Assembly (NCBI RefSeq): GCF_007829815.1
Contig: NZ_VIWT01000002.1
Span: 248,001 to 312,000 of the forward strand
Direction of reading: 5' to 3'
DNA: 64,000 nucleotides
Origin: Kitasatospora viridis
GTDB lineage: Bacteria > Actinomycetota > Actinomycetes > Streptomycetales > Streptomycetaceae
Shown here: positions 16,881 through 24,771 of the stretch, one piece after another
Layout: the number at the start of each line of letters is the position of its first letter
Numbering within the stretch: the first letter of the stretch is position 1
Notes under the pieces: model-generated
What the model was told of the DNA's origin: nothing
Databases searched by the model: none
Seen by the model: the letters and a program-made list of their open reading frames with translations, nothing else
Translations under genes and position numbers: made by a program

Positions 16881-16987
16881 CGCCCCGTCAGGCTCCGAGG
16901 CTCTGAGACGGAACCGGCCGTCCCTCCCGCGCGTTCGTCCGACGGGTCTTCGAGCGGGCCTTCGAGTGAGTCTGCCAGGGAGGGAAC

Positions 16988-17980
16988 GTGTCGCATCCGG
17001 GGTATCCGCCGGTACGGGTGCCGGGTCGCGGAGCGAGCTGGTACCGGGGGGACTGCCACGTCCACTCCGTCCACTCGGACGGTGAGCTCACCCCCGCCGA
17101 GCTGGTCCGCCAGGCGCGGGCCGCCGGGCTCGACTTCCTTGCGACGACCGAGCACAACTCCGCCGCCGCGCCAGGTGTCTGGGTGCAGCCGGCCGGCGAC
17201 GACTTCCTGGTGGTGCTCGGCGAGGAGGTGACCACCGGGACCGGTCACTGGCTGGCCCTCGGGACCGCGCCCGGCGAGGTCGTCGACTGGGACTACCGGG
17301 TCCGGGACGGCCTGGTGGACCGGGCGCTGGACCAGGTGCACCGGGCGGGCGGCCTGTGCGTGGCCGCGCACCCGCACGCGCCGTACCCCTCGGGCGAGTT
17401 CATGTACCCGTTCGAGGGCTTCGACGCGGTGGAGGTGTGGAACGGGCTGTGGAGTTCGGACCGGCCCTGGAACGCCGACAACGAGGCGGCCCTGGCCGAG
17501 TGGGGCCGCGGCCTCGCCGCCGACCTGCTCCGCTCGGGCCGCTGGCGCCCCGCCATGGGCAACAGCGACACCCACCTGGACGGCCAGCTCGGCATCCCGC
17601 AGACCGTGGTCTTCGCCGAGGAGCTGAGCACGCGGGCCGTGCTGGCCGGGATCCGCGCGGGCCGCAGCTGGATCGCCGAATCGGCCGAGGTGGACGTCGC
17701 GTTCACCGCCCGCGCCGGCGGACGCACCGCCGGAGTGGGCGAACGGCTCGCCACCCGGGGCGAGTTGGTCGACGTGCGGGCGGTGGTGCGGGGCGTGCCG
17801 TCGGGGACCGTCAGCTTCCACACCGACGGCGGGAAGGTGCACCGCGCCTCGCTGCCCGGCGACGGCGCGGGCAGCGTGCGCTGGCGGACGACGGCGCAGG
17901 ACTCGGCGTTCGTCCGCATCGAGGTCCGCGCTCCCGACGGACAGGTCGCCGCGCTGACCAACCCGGTGATCCTGACGTAG
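16988..17980 (+). CDS. PHP-domain metallo-phosphoesterase (CehA/McbA family)
   Basis: The 330-residue protein has the PHP signature of trinuclear-metal phosphoesterases: GDCHVHSVHSDGELTP (residues about 22-37), TTEHNS, a lone Glu in LGEEVT, AAHPHAP and GNSDTHLDG. A C-terminal beta-sandwich (about 235-330) is also typical of CehA-McbA-like hydrolases that cleave phosphodiesters or phosphonates. There is no signal peptide. It stands alone, convergent with the LacI gene. GTG 16988 follows AGGGAGGG. The substrate is unknown. Confidence 0.85.
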   Translation: MSHPGYPPVRVPGRGASWYRGDCHVHSVHSDGELTPAELVRQARAAGLDFLATTEHNSAAAPGVWVQPAGDDFLVVLGEEVTTGTGHWLALGTAPGEVVDWDYRVRDGLVDRALDQVHRAGGLCVAAHPHAPYPSGEFMYPFEGFDAVEVWNGLWSSDRPWNADNEAALAEWGRGLAADLLRSGRWRPAMGNSDTHLDGQLGIPQTVVFAEELSTRAVLAGIRAGRSWIAESAEVDVAFTARAGGRTAGVGERLATRGELVDVRAVVRGVPSGTVSFHTDGGKVHRASLPGDGAGSVRWRTTAQDSAFVRIEVRAPDGQVAALTNPVILT

Positions 17981-18023
17981 CTTCGAATATTTCGGTCCCC
18001 TTGCCGATCGCCGGCCCCGGACC

Positions 18024-19034
18024 CTAGCGCCCCACCGGTGGCGCCGCGGTGCTGCTGCGCTCCACCAGGGTGGTCGCCAGCTCCACCCGCAGGGTGCTCG
18101 GGCGGGTGCCGCGGGCCAGGTCGAGCACCATGCGGGTGGCCACCTCGGCCATCTCGGTCAGGGGTTGGCGCACCGTGGTGAGGGGTGGGCCGACCCAGCG
18201 GGCCAGGGGGAGGTCGTCGAAGCCGACGACGCTCAGGTCGTCGGGGATCCGCAGGCCGAGTTCGCGGGCGGCCTGGTAGAGGCCGAGCGCCTGGAGGTCG
18301 TTGCCGGTGAAGACGGCGGTGGGCCGGTCCGGGCCGCGCAGCAGTTCCAGCCCGGCGCGGTACCCGGCCTCGTGGTGGAAGTCGCCGTCGCGCACCAGGG
18401 CCGGGTCGAACGGCACGCCGGCTGTCTCCAGCGCCGCCCGGTAGCCGTCGACCCGGGCGCGGCTGCACATCATCCGGGCCGGGCCGGCGATCACCGCGAT
18501 CCGCCGGTGGCCCAGCTCCAGCAGGTGGCGGGTGGCCGCCAGGCCGCCGTTCCAGTTGGTGGCCCCGACCGCCGGCACCTCCTGGCCCGGGTCTCCGGCC
18601 GGATCGACCACCACGAACGGGATGTCACGGCTGGTCAGCTGCTCGCGCTGGACCCGGTCCAGGCCGGAGAGCACCAGCACCACGCCGGTGGGCCGGCGGG
18701 CCACCACCCCGTCCACCCAGGACTGGCCGGGGCTGAGCCGGCCGGAGGACTCGGAGAGCACCACGGAGAGCCCGGCCTCGCGGACCACGTTCTCCACGCC
18801 CCGGATCACCTCCATCGCCCAGGGGCTCTCCAGCTCGTGGAAGACCAGCTCCAGCAGCGGTGCCGCGTGGCCGGTGGCGCGCCGGCGGCGGTAGCCGTGC
18901 CGGCGCAGCAGCTCCTCGACCCGCTCCCGGGTGGCGGGCGCGACATCCGCCCGGCCGTTGAGCACCTTCGAAACTGTCGGAGCCGAGACCCCTGCCTCGC
19001 GGGCGATCTCCGCCAACGTCGCCGTTCCGGTCAC
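18024..19034 (-). CDS. LacI-family transcriptional regulator
   Basis: The 336-residue regulator starts with TATLAEIAREAGVSAPTVSKVLNG (helix-turn-helix plus hinge), followed by a periplasmic-binding-protein-like sensor domain (VFTGNDLQALGLYQAARELG, DDLSVVGFDDLPLARWVGPPLTTVRQP). GTG 19034 is preferred because GGAGGGGGAGG lies just upstream; the alternative GTG at 19088 lacks a ribosome site. It is divergent from the sugar ABC operon at 19255 and probably represses it through the palindrome at 19200-19216, with release by an imported sugar. Confidence 0.92.
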   Translation of the reverse strand: MTGTATLAEIAREAGVSAPTVSKVLNGRADVAPATRERVEELLRRHGYRRRRATGHAAPLLELVFHELESPWAMEVIRGVENVVREAGLSVVLSESSGRLSPGQSWVDGVVARRPTGVVLVLSGLDRVQREQLTSRDIPFVVVDPAGDPGQEVPAVGATNWNGGLAATRHLLELGHRRIAVIAGPARMMCSRARVDGYRAALETAGVPFDPALVRDGDFHHEAGYRAGLELLRGPDRPTAVFTGNDLQALGLYQAARELGLRIPDDLSVVGFDDLPLARWVGPPLTTVRQPLTEMAEVATRMVLDLARGTRPSTLRVELATTLVERSSTAAPPVGR

Positions 19035-19149
19035 TGCTGCCTCCCCCTCCGACCCTGCCTGCGAATTCGCGCTTCCTGAACGCTTCACGGGAGGGATGGT
19101 AGCCCCTGGGGGGCCTGAAACGGCAGCAGGCCGGTTCGTGCGCCAGGCC

Positions 19150-19178
19150 TTGACGGGGCGTCAGTGCGGCCCTACGTT
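19150..19178 (+). promoter_or_regulatory. Promoter of the second sugar ABC operon
   Basis: TTGACG (19150-19155), a 17-nt spacer and TACGTT (19173-19178) form a sigma-70-type promoter. The predicted transcript start near 19185 lies just upstream of the palindrome at 19200 and about 70 nt before the lipoprotein start. Confidence 0.6.
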
Positions 19179-19199
19179 TCCCACAACATTCGCCAGTTG

Positions 19200-19216
19200 C
19201 TCCGAAACTGTCGGAG
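19200..19216. promoter_or_regulatory. Candidate LacI-family operator
   Basis: CTCCGA-AACTG-TCGGAG is a perfect 6-bp inverted repeat with a 5-bp centre, placed at about +15 to +31 from the predicted promoter, a classic repressor position. The LacI gene is divergent and adjacent. Fourteen bases of it (CGAAACTGTCGGAG) recur inside the LacI coding sequence at 18969-18982. Confidence 0.55.
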
Positions 19217-19254
19217 TCAAGCTGTCGAAGCCGAACTATTGAAGGACTGAGGCG

Positions 19255-20565
19255 ATGACACGTTCCTCGACCCCCCTTCGCACCACCGCCGCGGCCGTCG
19301 CCTGCACGACCGCACTCGCCCTGCTCACCGGCTGCGGCTCGGGCGGCGCCGGCGGTTCGGCGGGCGGCTCCGGCGTGATCCACGTGCTGGTCTACGGGGA
19401 CGCGGGAAACACCGTCGAGAAGAGAATCGTCGACACGTTCAACAAGACCTCCAAGGTCAGGGCCGTGCTCGACACCATCCCCGGCGCGGACTACCAGACC
19501 AAGCTGCAGACCGTCATCACCACGCCCCAGGCCCCGGACGTCTTCTTCGACTGGGGCGGCGGCAGCATCGCACCCTTCGTCAAGGCCGGCCTGCTGATGC
19601 CGCTGGACGACATGATCGCCAAGGACCCGGCCCTGAAGGCGGACTTCCTGCCCTCGGTGTTCAACACCGCGGTGATCGACGGCAAGTCCTACGGCATCCC
19701 GATGCGCGGCACCCAGCCGGTGCTGCTCTTCGACAACAAGAAGGTGCTCGCCGACGCCGGGCTGACCCCGCCCACCACCTGGGACCAACTGCTGAGCGAG
19801 GTGCACGCGCTCAAGGCGAAGGGGACCACCCCGATCGCGCTCGGCGGCGGCGACCAGTGGCCCACCCTGATGTGGTTCGAGTACCTCTTCGACCGGGTCG
19901 CCGGCCCGGGCCTGTTCCAGCGGGCCGTCGGCGGCGACAAGCAGGCCTGGGCCGACCCGGCCAGCCTCAAGGCGCTCGGCATGCTCAAGCAACTCGTCGA
20001 CGCGGGCGCCTTCGGCACCACCTTCGACTCGGTCAAGTTCACCGACGGCGGCTCACCCGCCCTGCTGGCCAAGGGAAAGGCCGCGTTCGAGCTGATGGGC
20101 TCCTGGGAGTACGCCACCCAGCAGACCGCCGACCCCGACTTCGCCAAGGACCAGCTCGGCTACAGCGCCTTCCCGAGCGTGCCCGGCGGCCAGGGCGACC
20201 CGAACGACCTGGTGGGCAACACCAACAACTTCTACTCGGTGCGCAGCACCACCAAGTACCCGGACGCCGTGGCCCAGTTCCTCAAGCTGATGTACTCCGA
20301 CGACTTCGTCAAGGCGCAGCTGGCCATCGGCAACCTGCCGACCACCACCAACACCCCGGACTTCCTGGCGGGTTCGGCGAACCCGGCCTACTCGAAGTAC
20401 CAGTACGACCTGGTGAAGCAGGCCCCGTCCTTCCAGCTCTCCTGGGACCAGGCCTACCCGCCGGCCGCGATGACCCCGATGCACCAGACCGTGCAGCGGT
20501 TCCTCGACGGCCAGTTGGACGCCAACGGCTTCGTCCGCGCCATGCAGGCGCTCCCCACTCCCTGA
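19255..20565 (+). CDS. Sugar ABC transporter substrate-binding lipoprotein
   Basis: The 436-residue lipoprotein has a signal peptide (TTAAAVACTTALALLTGC) with lipobox LLTGC. The mature part is a family-1 sugar-binding protein (VLVYGDAGNTVEKRIVDTFNK, ELMGSWEYATQQ). ATG 19255 is preceded by GAAGGA. It is first gene of an operon with two permeases and a GH3 glycosidase, so its ligand is likely a beta-linked disaccharide or glycoside cleaved by the GH3 enzyme. No ATPase is encoded locally. Confidence 0.93.
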   Translation: MTRSSTPLRTTAAAVACTTALALLTGCGSGGAGGSAGGSGVIHVLVYGDAGNTVEKRIVDTFNKTSKVRAVLDTIPGADYQTKLQTVITTPQAPDVFFDWGGGSIAPFVKAGLLMPLDDMIAKDPALKADFLPSVFNTAVIDGKSYGIPMRGTQPVLLFDNKKVLADAGLTPPTTWDQLLSEVHALKAKGTTPIALGGGDQWPTLMWFEYLFDRVAGPGLFQRAVGGDKQAWADPASLKALGMLKQLVDAGAFGTTFDSVKFTDGGSPALLAKGKAAFELMGSWEYATQQTADPDFAKDQLGYSAFPSVPGGQGDPNDLVGNTNNFYSVRSTTKYPDAVAQFLKLMYSDDFVKAQLAIGNLPTTTNTPDFLAGSANPAYSKYQYDLVKQAPSFQLSWDQAYPPAAMTPMHQTVQRFLDGQLDANGFVRAMQALPTP

Positions 20566-20580
20566 GCGAGGTGGTGACCG

Positions 20581-21480
20581 ATGACCCGTTCACCCGCGCC
20601 CGGCCCCGCCGGCCTGACCCGGCCCGGCCTGCTCTGGGCGCTGCCCGCCACCGCCTTCTTCGCCGCGTTCGCCCTGGTGCCGCTCGCCCTGGTCGCCGTG
20701 CTCTCCTTCACCACCTGGAACGGCGTCGGCGCACCGCGCGCCGCCGGGCTGACCAACTGGACGGCCCTGCTGCACGATCCGGTGATGCTCAAGAGCCTGT
20801 GGCTGAGCGCCCTGCTCACCCTCCTGGGCGTGCTGCTGCAGACCCCGATCAGCCTGCTGCTCGGCGTCTGGGCGGCCGGCCACCAGCGCAACCGGGCGAT
20901 CCTGTCCGCCATCTACTTCGTGCCGCTGCTGCTCTCCGCCACCGCCGTCTCGGTGCTCTGGCGGGCGCTGCTGGACCCCAACTTCGGCCTGCCCGCCCAG
21001 GCTCCCTGGCTGTTCGGCGACGGCAACCTGCTCGGCAGCCGTGACGGCGCCATCGGCGTGCTCGCCTTCGTCGGCGCCTGGCAGTGGACCCCGCTGCACA
21101 CGCTGATCTACCAGGGCAGCGCCCGCGCCGTCCCACCGGTGCTCTACCAGGCCGCCGCCATCGACGGCGCCGGCCGGGCCCGGCAGTTCTGGCACGTCAC
21201 GCTCCCGCAGCTGCGCACCACCATGGTCACCTCGACGGTGCTGATGGTGGTCGGCGGACTGACCACCTTCGACACCGTGCTGATCCTCACCCAGGGCGGC
21301 CCCGGCACCGAGACCACGATCAGCGCCTACTACATGTACCAACAGGGCTTCAAGAACTTCGACTTCGGCGGGGCCTCGGCCATCGCGCTGGTGCTGGTGC
21401 TGGTCGCGACCGTGGTCTCGCTGGCCATGGTGCGGCTGTCCGGCTACGACGCCATGCGCGCCGGGGCGGAGGGGATCTGA
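20581..21480 (+). CDS. Sugar ABC transporter permease
   Basis: The 299-residue MalF-type membrane protein has helices beginning at LLWALPATAFFAAFALVPLAL (residues about 18-38) and the coupling loop YQAAAIDGAGRARQFWHVTLP. It lies 15 bp after the binding-protein gene and its TGA overlaps the ATG of the next permease. Confidence 0.92.
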   Translation: MTRSPAPGPAGLTRPGLLWALPATAFFAAFALVPLALVAVLSFTTWNGVGAPRAAGLTNWTALLHDPVMLKSLWLSALLTLLGVLLQTPISLLLGVWAAGHQRNRAILSAIYFVPLLLSATAVSVLWRALLDPNFGLPAQAPWLFGDGNLLGSRDGAIGVLAFVGAWQWTPLHTLIYQGSARAVPPVLYQAAAIDGAGRARQFWHVTLPQLRTTMVTSTVLMVVGGLTTFDTVLILTQGGPGTETTISAYYMYQQGFKNFDFGGASAIALVLVLVATVVSLAMVRLSGYDAMRAGAEGI

Positions 21481-22319
21481 TGGCCCGTCACCGAACGCGC
21501 GGGCCGGTCCGCCCCAACTACCTGGCCGGGCTGGGCTCGCTGGTCTGGCTCGGCGTCGTCGGCCTGCCGCTGTACGTGCTGCTGATCACCACCCTGCGCA
21601 CCCAGTCGGACTACTCCACCAACGGCCCGCTGACCTTCCCGAAGCGGCTGACCCTGGGCAACTACGCCGACGCCCTGTCCAACGGCTTCGGCCAGGACCT
21701 CGTCAACACCTGCACGGTCACGGTGAGCGTGGTCGCCCTGGTGCTACTGCTGGTGCCGCCCTTGGCGTACACCATCGTGCGCAGCCGCCGCCGCAGCGTC
21801 CGCACCGTGTTCCGGGTCTTCCTGCTCGGGCTCGCGGTCCCGGCCCAGGCGGTGATCGTGCCGATGTTCTACCTGATCAGCAAGGCCGGCCTGTACGACG
21901 ACCTGACCGGCGTGGTGCTGCCCACCGCGGCCTTCTCGCTGCCGATCTGCACCCTGATCCTCACCGGGGCGATGCGCGACATCACCCCCGAGCTCTACGA
22001 GGCGATGGCGGTCGACGGCGCCTCACCGTGGCGGGTGTTCTGGCAGCTGGTGCTGCCGCTGTCCAAGGGCGGGCTCTCCACCATCGTGGTGTTCGCCTCG
22101 CTCCAGGCGTGGAACGGCTTCCTCTTCCCCCTGGTGCTCACCCAGTCGGACTCGACCAAGGTCATCACCCTCGGCCTCTACAGCTTCCAGACCGAGCACG
22201 GGGTCGACGCGCCCGGCCTGCTCAGTGCCGTCGTGCTGTCGATGCTGCCCGTGCTCGGCGTCTACCTGTTCGCCCGCCGCGCCCTGGTCCAGGGGCTGAT
22301 GGGGGTCGGCGGAAAGTGA
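21480..22319 (+). CDS. Sugar ABC transporter permease
   Basis: The 279-residue MalG-type permease has the coupling loop YEAMAVDGASPWRVFWQLVLP and a C-terminal FARRALVQGLMGVGGK. It is translationally coupled to the upstream permease (TGATG) and 8 bp from the GH3 gene. Confidence 0.92.
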   Translation: MARHRTRGPVRPNYLAGLGSLVWLGVVGLPLYVLLITTLRTQSDYSTNGPLTFPKRLTLGNYADALSNGFGQDLVNTCTVTVSVVALVLLLVPPLAYTIVRSRRRSVRTVFRVFLLGLAVPAQAVIVPMFYLISKAGLYDDLTGVVLPTAAFSLPICTLILTGAMRDITPELYEAMAVDGASPWRVFWQLVLPLSKGGLSTIVVFASLQAWNGFLFPLVLTQSDSTKVITLGLYSFQTEHGVDAPGLLSAVVLSMLPVLGVYLFARRALVQGLMGVGGK

Positions 22320-22327
22320 GGGAACCC

Positions 22328-24676
22328 ATGGAGGACGACGCCAAGCCCTGGCGCGACCCGTCGCTCGACCCGCAGGCGCGGGCCGACGCGCTGATCGCCG
22401 CCATGACGACGCGGGAGAAGATCGCCCAACTGGTCGGCGTCTGGGTCGGAGCCGGCGCCGACGGCGGTGAAGTCGCCCCGCACCAGCACGAGTTGTCTGA
22501 GCCGGTGGCCCTCTCGGAGCTACTGCCGGACGGGCTCGGCCAGTTGACCCGCCCGTTCGGCAGCGCACCGGTCGACCCCGCCCTCGGCGCGCTGTCACTG
22601 GCCCGCTCGCAGCGGCGGATCGCCGCCGCCAACCGCTTCGGCATCCCGGCGCTGGCCCACGAGGAGTGCCTGGCCGGGTTCGCCACCTGGGGTGCCACCG
22701 CCTACCCCGTCCCGCTCTCCTGGGGCGCCACCTTCGACCCGGAGCTGATCCACGAGATGGCCGCCGCGATCGGGCGGGACCTGCGCTCGGTCGGCGTCCA
22801 CCAGGGCCTCGCCCCGGTGCTCGACGTGGTCCGCGACGCCCGCTGGGGACGGGTGGAGGAGACCATCGGCGAGGACCCCTACCTGGTCGGCACCATCGCC
22901 ACGGCCTACGTGCGGGGCCTGGAGTCCGCCGGGATCGTCGCCACCCTCAAGCACTTCGCCGGCTACGCCGCCTCCCGGGCCGGCCGCAACCTCGCACCCG
23001 TCGCGATGGGCCCGCGCGAGCGCGCCGACACCGTGCTGCCCCCGTTCGAGATGGCCGTGCGGGAGGGCCGGCCGCGCTCGGTCATGCACGCCTACACCGA
23101 CACCGACGGCATCCCCTCCGCCGCCGACCCGGACCTGCTCACCGGGCTGCTCCGCGACCAGTGGGGGTTCACCGGGACGGTGGTCGCCGACTACTTCGGC
23201 ATCGCGTTCCTCAAACTGCTGCACGGTGTCGCCGCCGACTGGACCGAGGCCGCCGGGACTGCCCTGGCCAGCGGGGTGGACGTGGAGCTGCCGACCGTCA
23301 AGACCTTCGGACAGCCGCTGCTGGACGGCCTGCTGGTCGGACGGATCGACGAGGCGCTGGTCGACCGCGCGCTGCGCCGGGTGCTGGCGCAGAAGGCGCA
23401 GCTCGGACTGCTCGACCCGGACTGGTCCCCGGTGCCGAGCGCACTGGCCGGCCTGGGGAGTGACGTGCGCGGGCGGATCGACCTGGACGGTCCCGCCAAC
23501 CGCGCCCTCGCCGAGCGGATCGCCGAGGCGGCCGTGGTGCTGGTGCGCAACGACGGCACCCTCCCGCTCGGCCGGCCGCGTCGGATCGCCGTCCTCGGAC
23601 CGAACGCGGACACCGCGCAGGCGCTGCTGGGCTGCTACTCCTTCCCGGTGCACGTCGGCAGCCAGCACCCCGAGGTGCCGCCCGGTATCGAGCTGCCCAC
23701 CCTGCTGCGGCGGGTCCGGGAGGAGTTCCCGGACGCGGACGTGGTCACCGCGCCCGGCACCGGCATCGACGACGGCGACACCGCCGGCCTCGCCGAGGCG
23801 GTGGCGGCGGCCCGCGGCGCGGAGCTGGCGGTGCTCGCGCTCGGCGACCGCGCGGGCCTGTTCGGGCGCGGCACCAGCGGCGAGGGCTGCGACGTCGAGT
23901 CCCTGGAACTCCCGGGGGCACAGCGGCAGTTGCTCGACGCGGTGCTGGACACCGGCACGCCCGTGGTGCTCGTCCTGCTGGCCGGCCGCCCCTACGCGCT
24001 CGGCCGGGCGGTGACCGGGGCGGCCGCCATCGTCCAGGCCTTCTTCCCCGGCGAGGAGGGCGCCCGCGCGGTCGCGGGCGTGCTGAGCGGCCGGGTGAAC
24101 CCGTCGGGCCGGCTGCCGATCGGCATCCCGGCCCGGCCCGGAGGCCAGCCCGCCGGTTACCTGGCCCCCCGGCTCGCCCAGGCCGGCACCGTCTCCAGCG
24201 CCGACCCGACGCCGGCCTACGGCTTCGGGCACGGCCTGAGCTACACCGAGTTCACCTGGTCCGCGCCCGAGGCGACGTGCGACCGCACCGACACCGCCGG
24301 GCAGTTCGAGCTGCTGCTGACGGTCGCGAACACCGGGCGGCGGGCCGGCCACGAGGTGGTGCAGCTCTACCTGCACGACCCGGTCGCCTCGGTGGTCCAG
24401 CCGGTGCAGCGGCTGATCGGCTACCACCGCCTCGCCCTGGCGGCGGGGGAGCGGGCCCGGCTGCGGATCACCGTGCCGGCGGACCTGGCCGCCTTCACCG
24501 GCCGGGCCGGGCGGCGGATCGTCGAGCCCGGCGAGCTGGAGCTGCGGCTGGCGGCCTCCAGCACCGACCTGCGGCACGCGGTGCCGCTCCACCTCACCGG
24601 CCCGGTCCGCGAGGTGGACCACGAGCGGCGGCTGCACTGCTCCGTCCGGGCCCTTCCCGCCTCCCGGGCCGAGTGA
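22328..24676 (+). CDS. GH3-family beta-glycosidase (cytoplasmic)
   Basis: The 782-residue protein has the usual GH3 layout. The N-terminal TIM barrel carries KHFAGY, MHAYTDTDGIP and the nucleophile Asp in GTVVADYFGIAFL. An alpha/beta sandwich domain follows (AVVLVRNDGTLPLG, FFPGEEGARAVAGVLSG), then a C-terminal fibronectin-III-like domain (GFGHGLSYTEF onward). There is no signal peptide, so it acts on sugar brought in by the three upstream transporter genes. Beta-glucosidase or beta-xylosidase activity is most likely; the barrel sequence does not settle which. Confidence 0.92.
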   Translation: MEDDAKPWRDPSLDPQARADALIAAMTTREKIAQLVGVWVGAGADGGEVAPHQHELSEPVALSELLPDGLGQLTRPFGSAPVDPALGALSLARSQRRIAAANRFGIPALAHEECLAGFATWGATAYPVPLSWGATFDPELIHEMAAAIGRDLRSVGVHQGLAPVLDVVRDARWGRVEETIGEDPYLVGTIATAYVRGLESAGIVATLKHFAGYAASRAGRNLAPVAMGPRERADTVLPPFEMAVREGRPRSVMHAYTDTDGIPSAADPDLLTGLLRDQWGFTGTVVADYFGIAFLKLLHGVAADWTEAAGTALASGVDVELPTVKTFGQPLLDGLLVGRIDEALVDRALRRVLAQKAQLGLLDPDWSPVPSALAGLGSDVRGRIDLDGPANRALAERIAEAAVVLVRNDGTLPLGRPRRIAVLGPNADTAQALLGCYSFPVHVGSQHPEVPPGIELPTLLRRVREEFPDADVVTAPGTGIDDGDTAGLAEAVAAARGAELAVLALGDRAGLFGRGTSGEGCDVESLELPGAQRQLLDAVLDTGTPVVLVLLAGRPYALGRAVTGAAAIVQAFFPGEEGARAVAGVLSGRVNPSGRLPIGIPARPGGQPAGYLAPRLAQAGTVSSADPTPAYGFGHGLSYTEFTWSAPEATCDRTDTAGQFELLLTVANTGRRAGHEVVQLYLHDPVASVVQPVQRLIGYHRLALAAGERARLRITVPADLAAFTGRAGRRIVEPGELELRLAASSTDLRHAVPLHLTGPVREVDHERRLHCSVRALPASRAE

Positions 24677-24771
24677 CGCAAGGGCAGCGGGCGGATGCCG
24701 CACCTAGGCTGGCGGACGGGCTCCGGAAGCCGGTTCCGGCCCGCCCGGCTGCTCGGACGGAGGCGCGGCGC

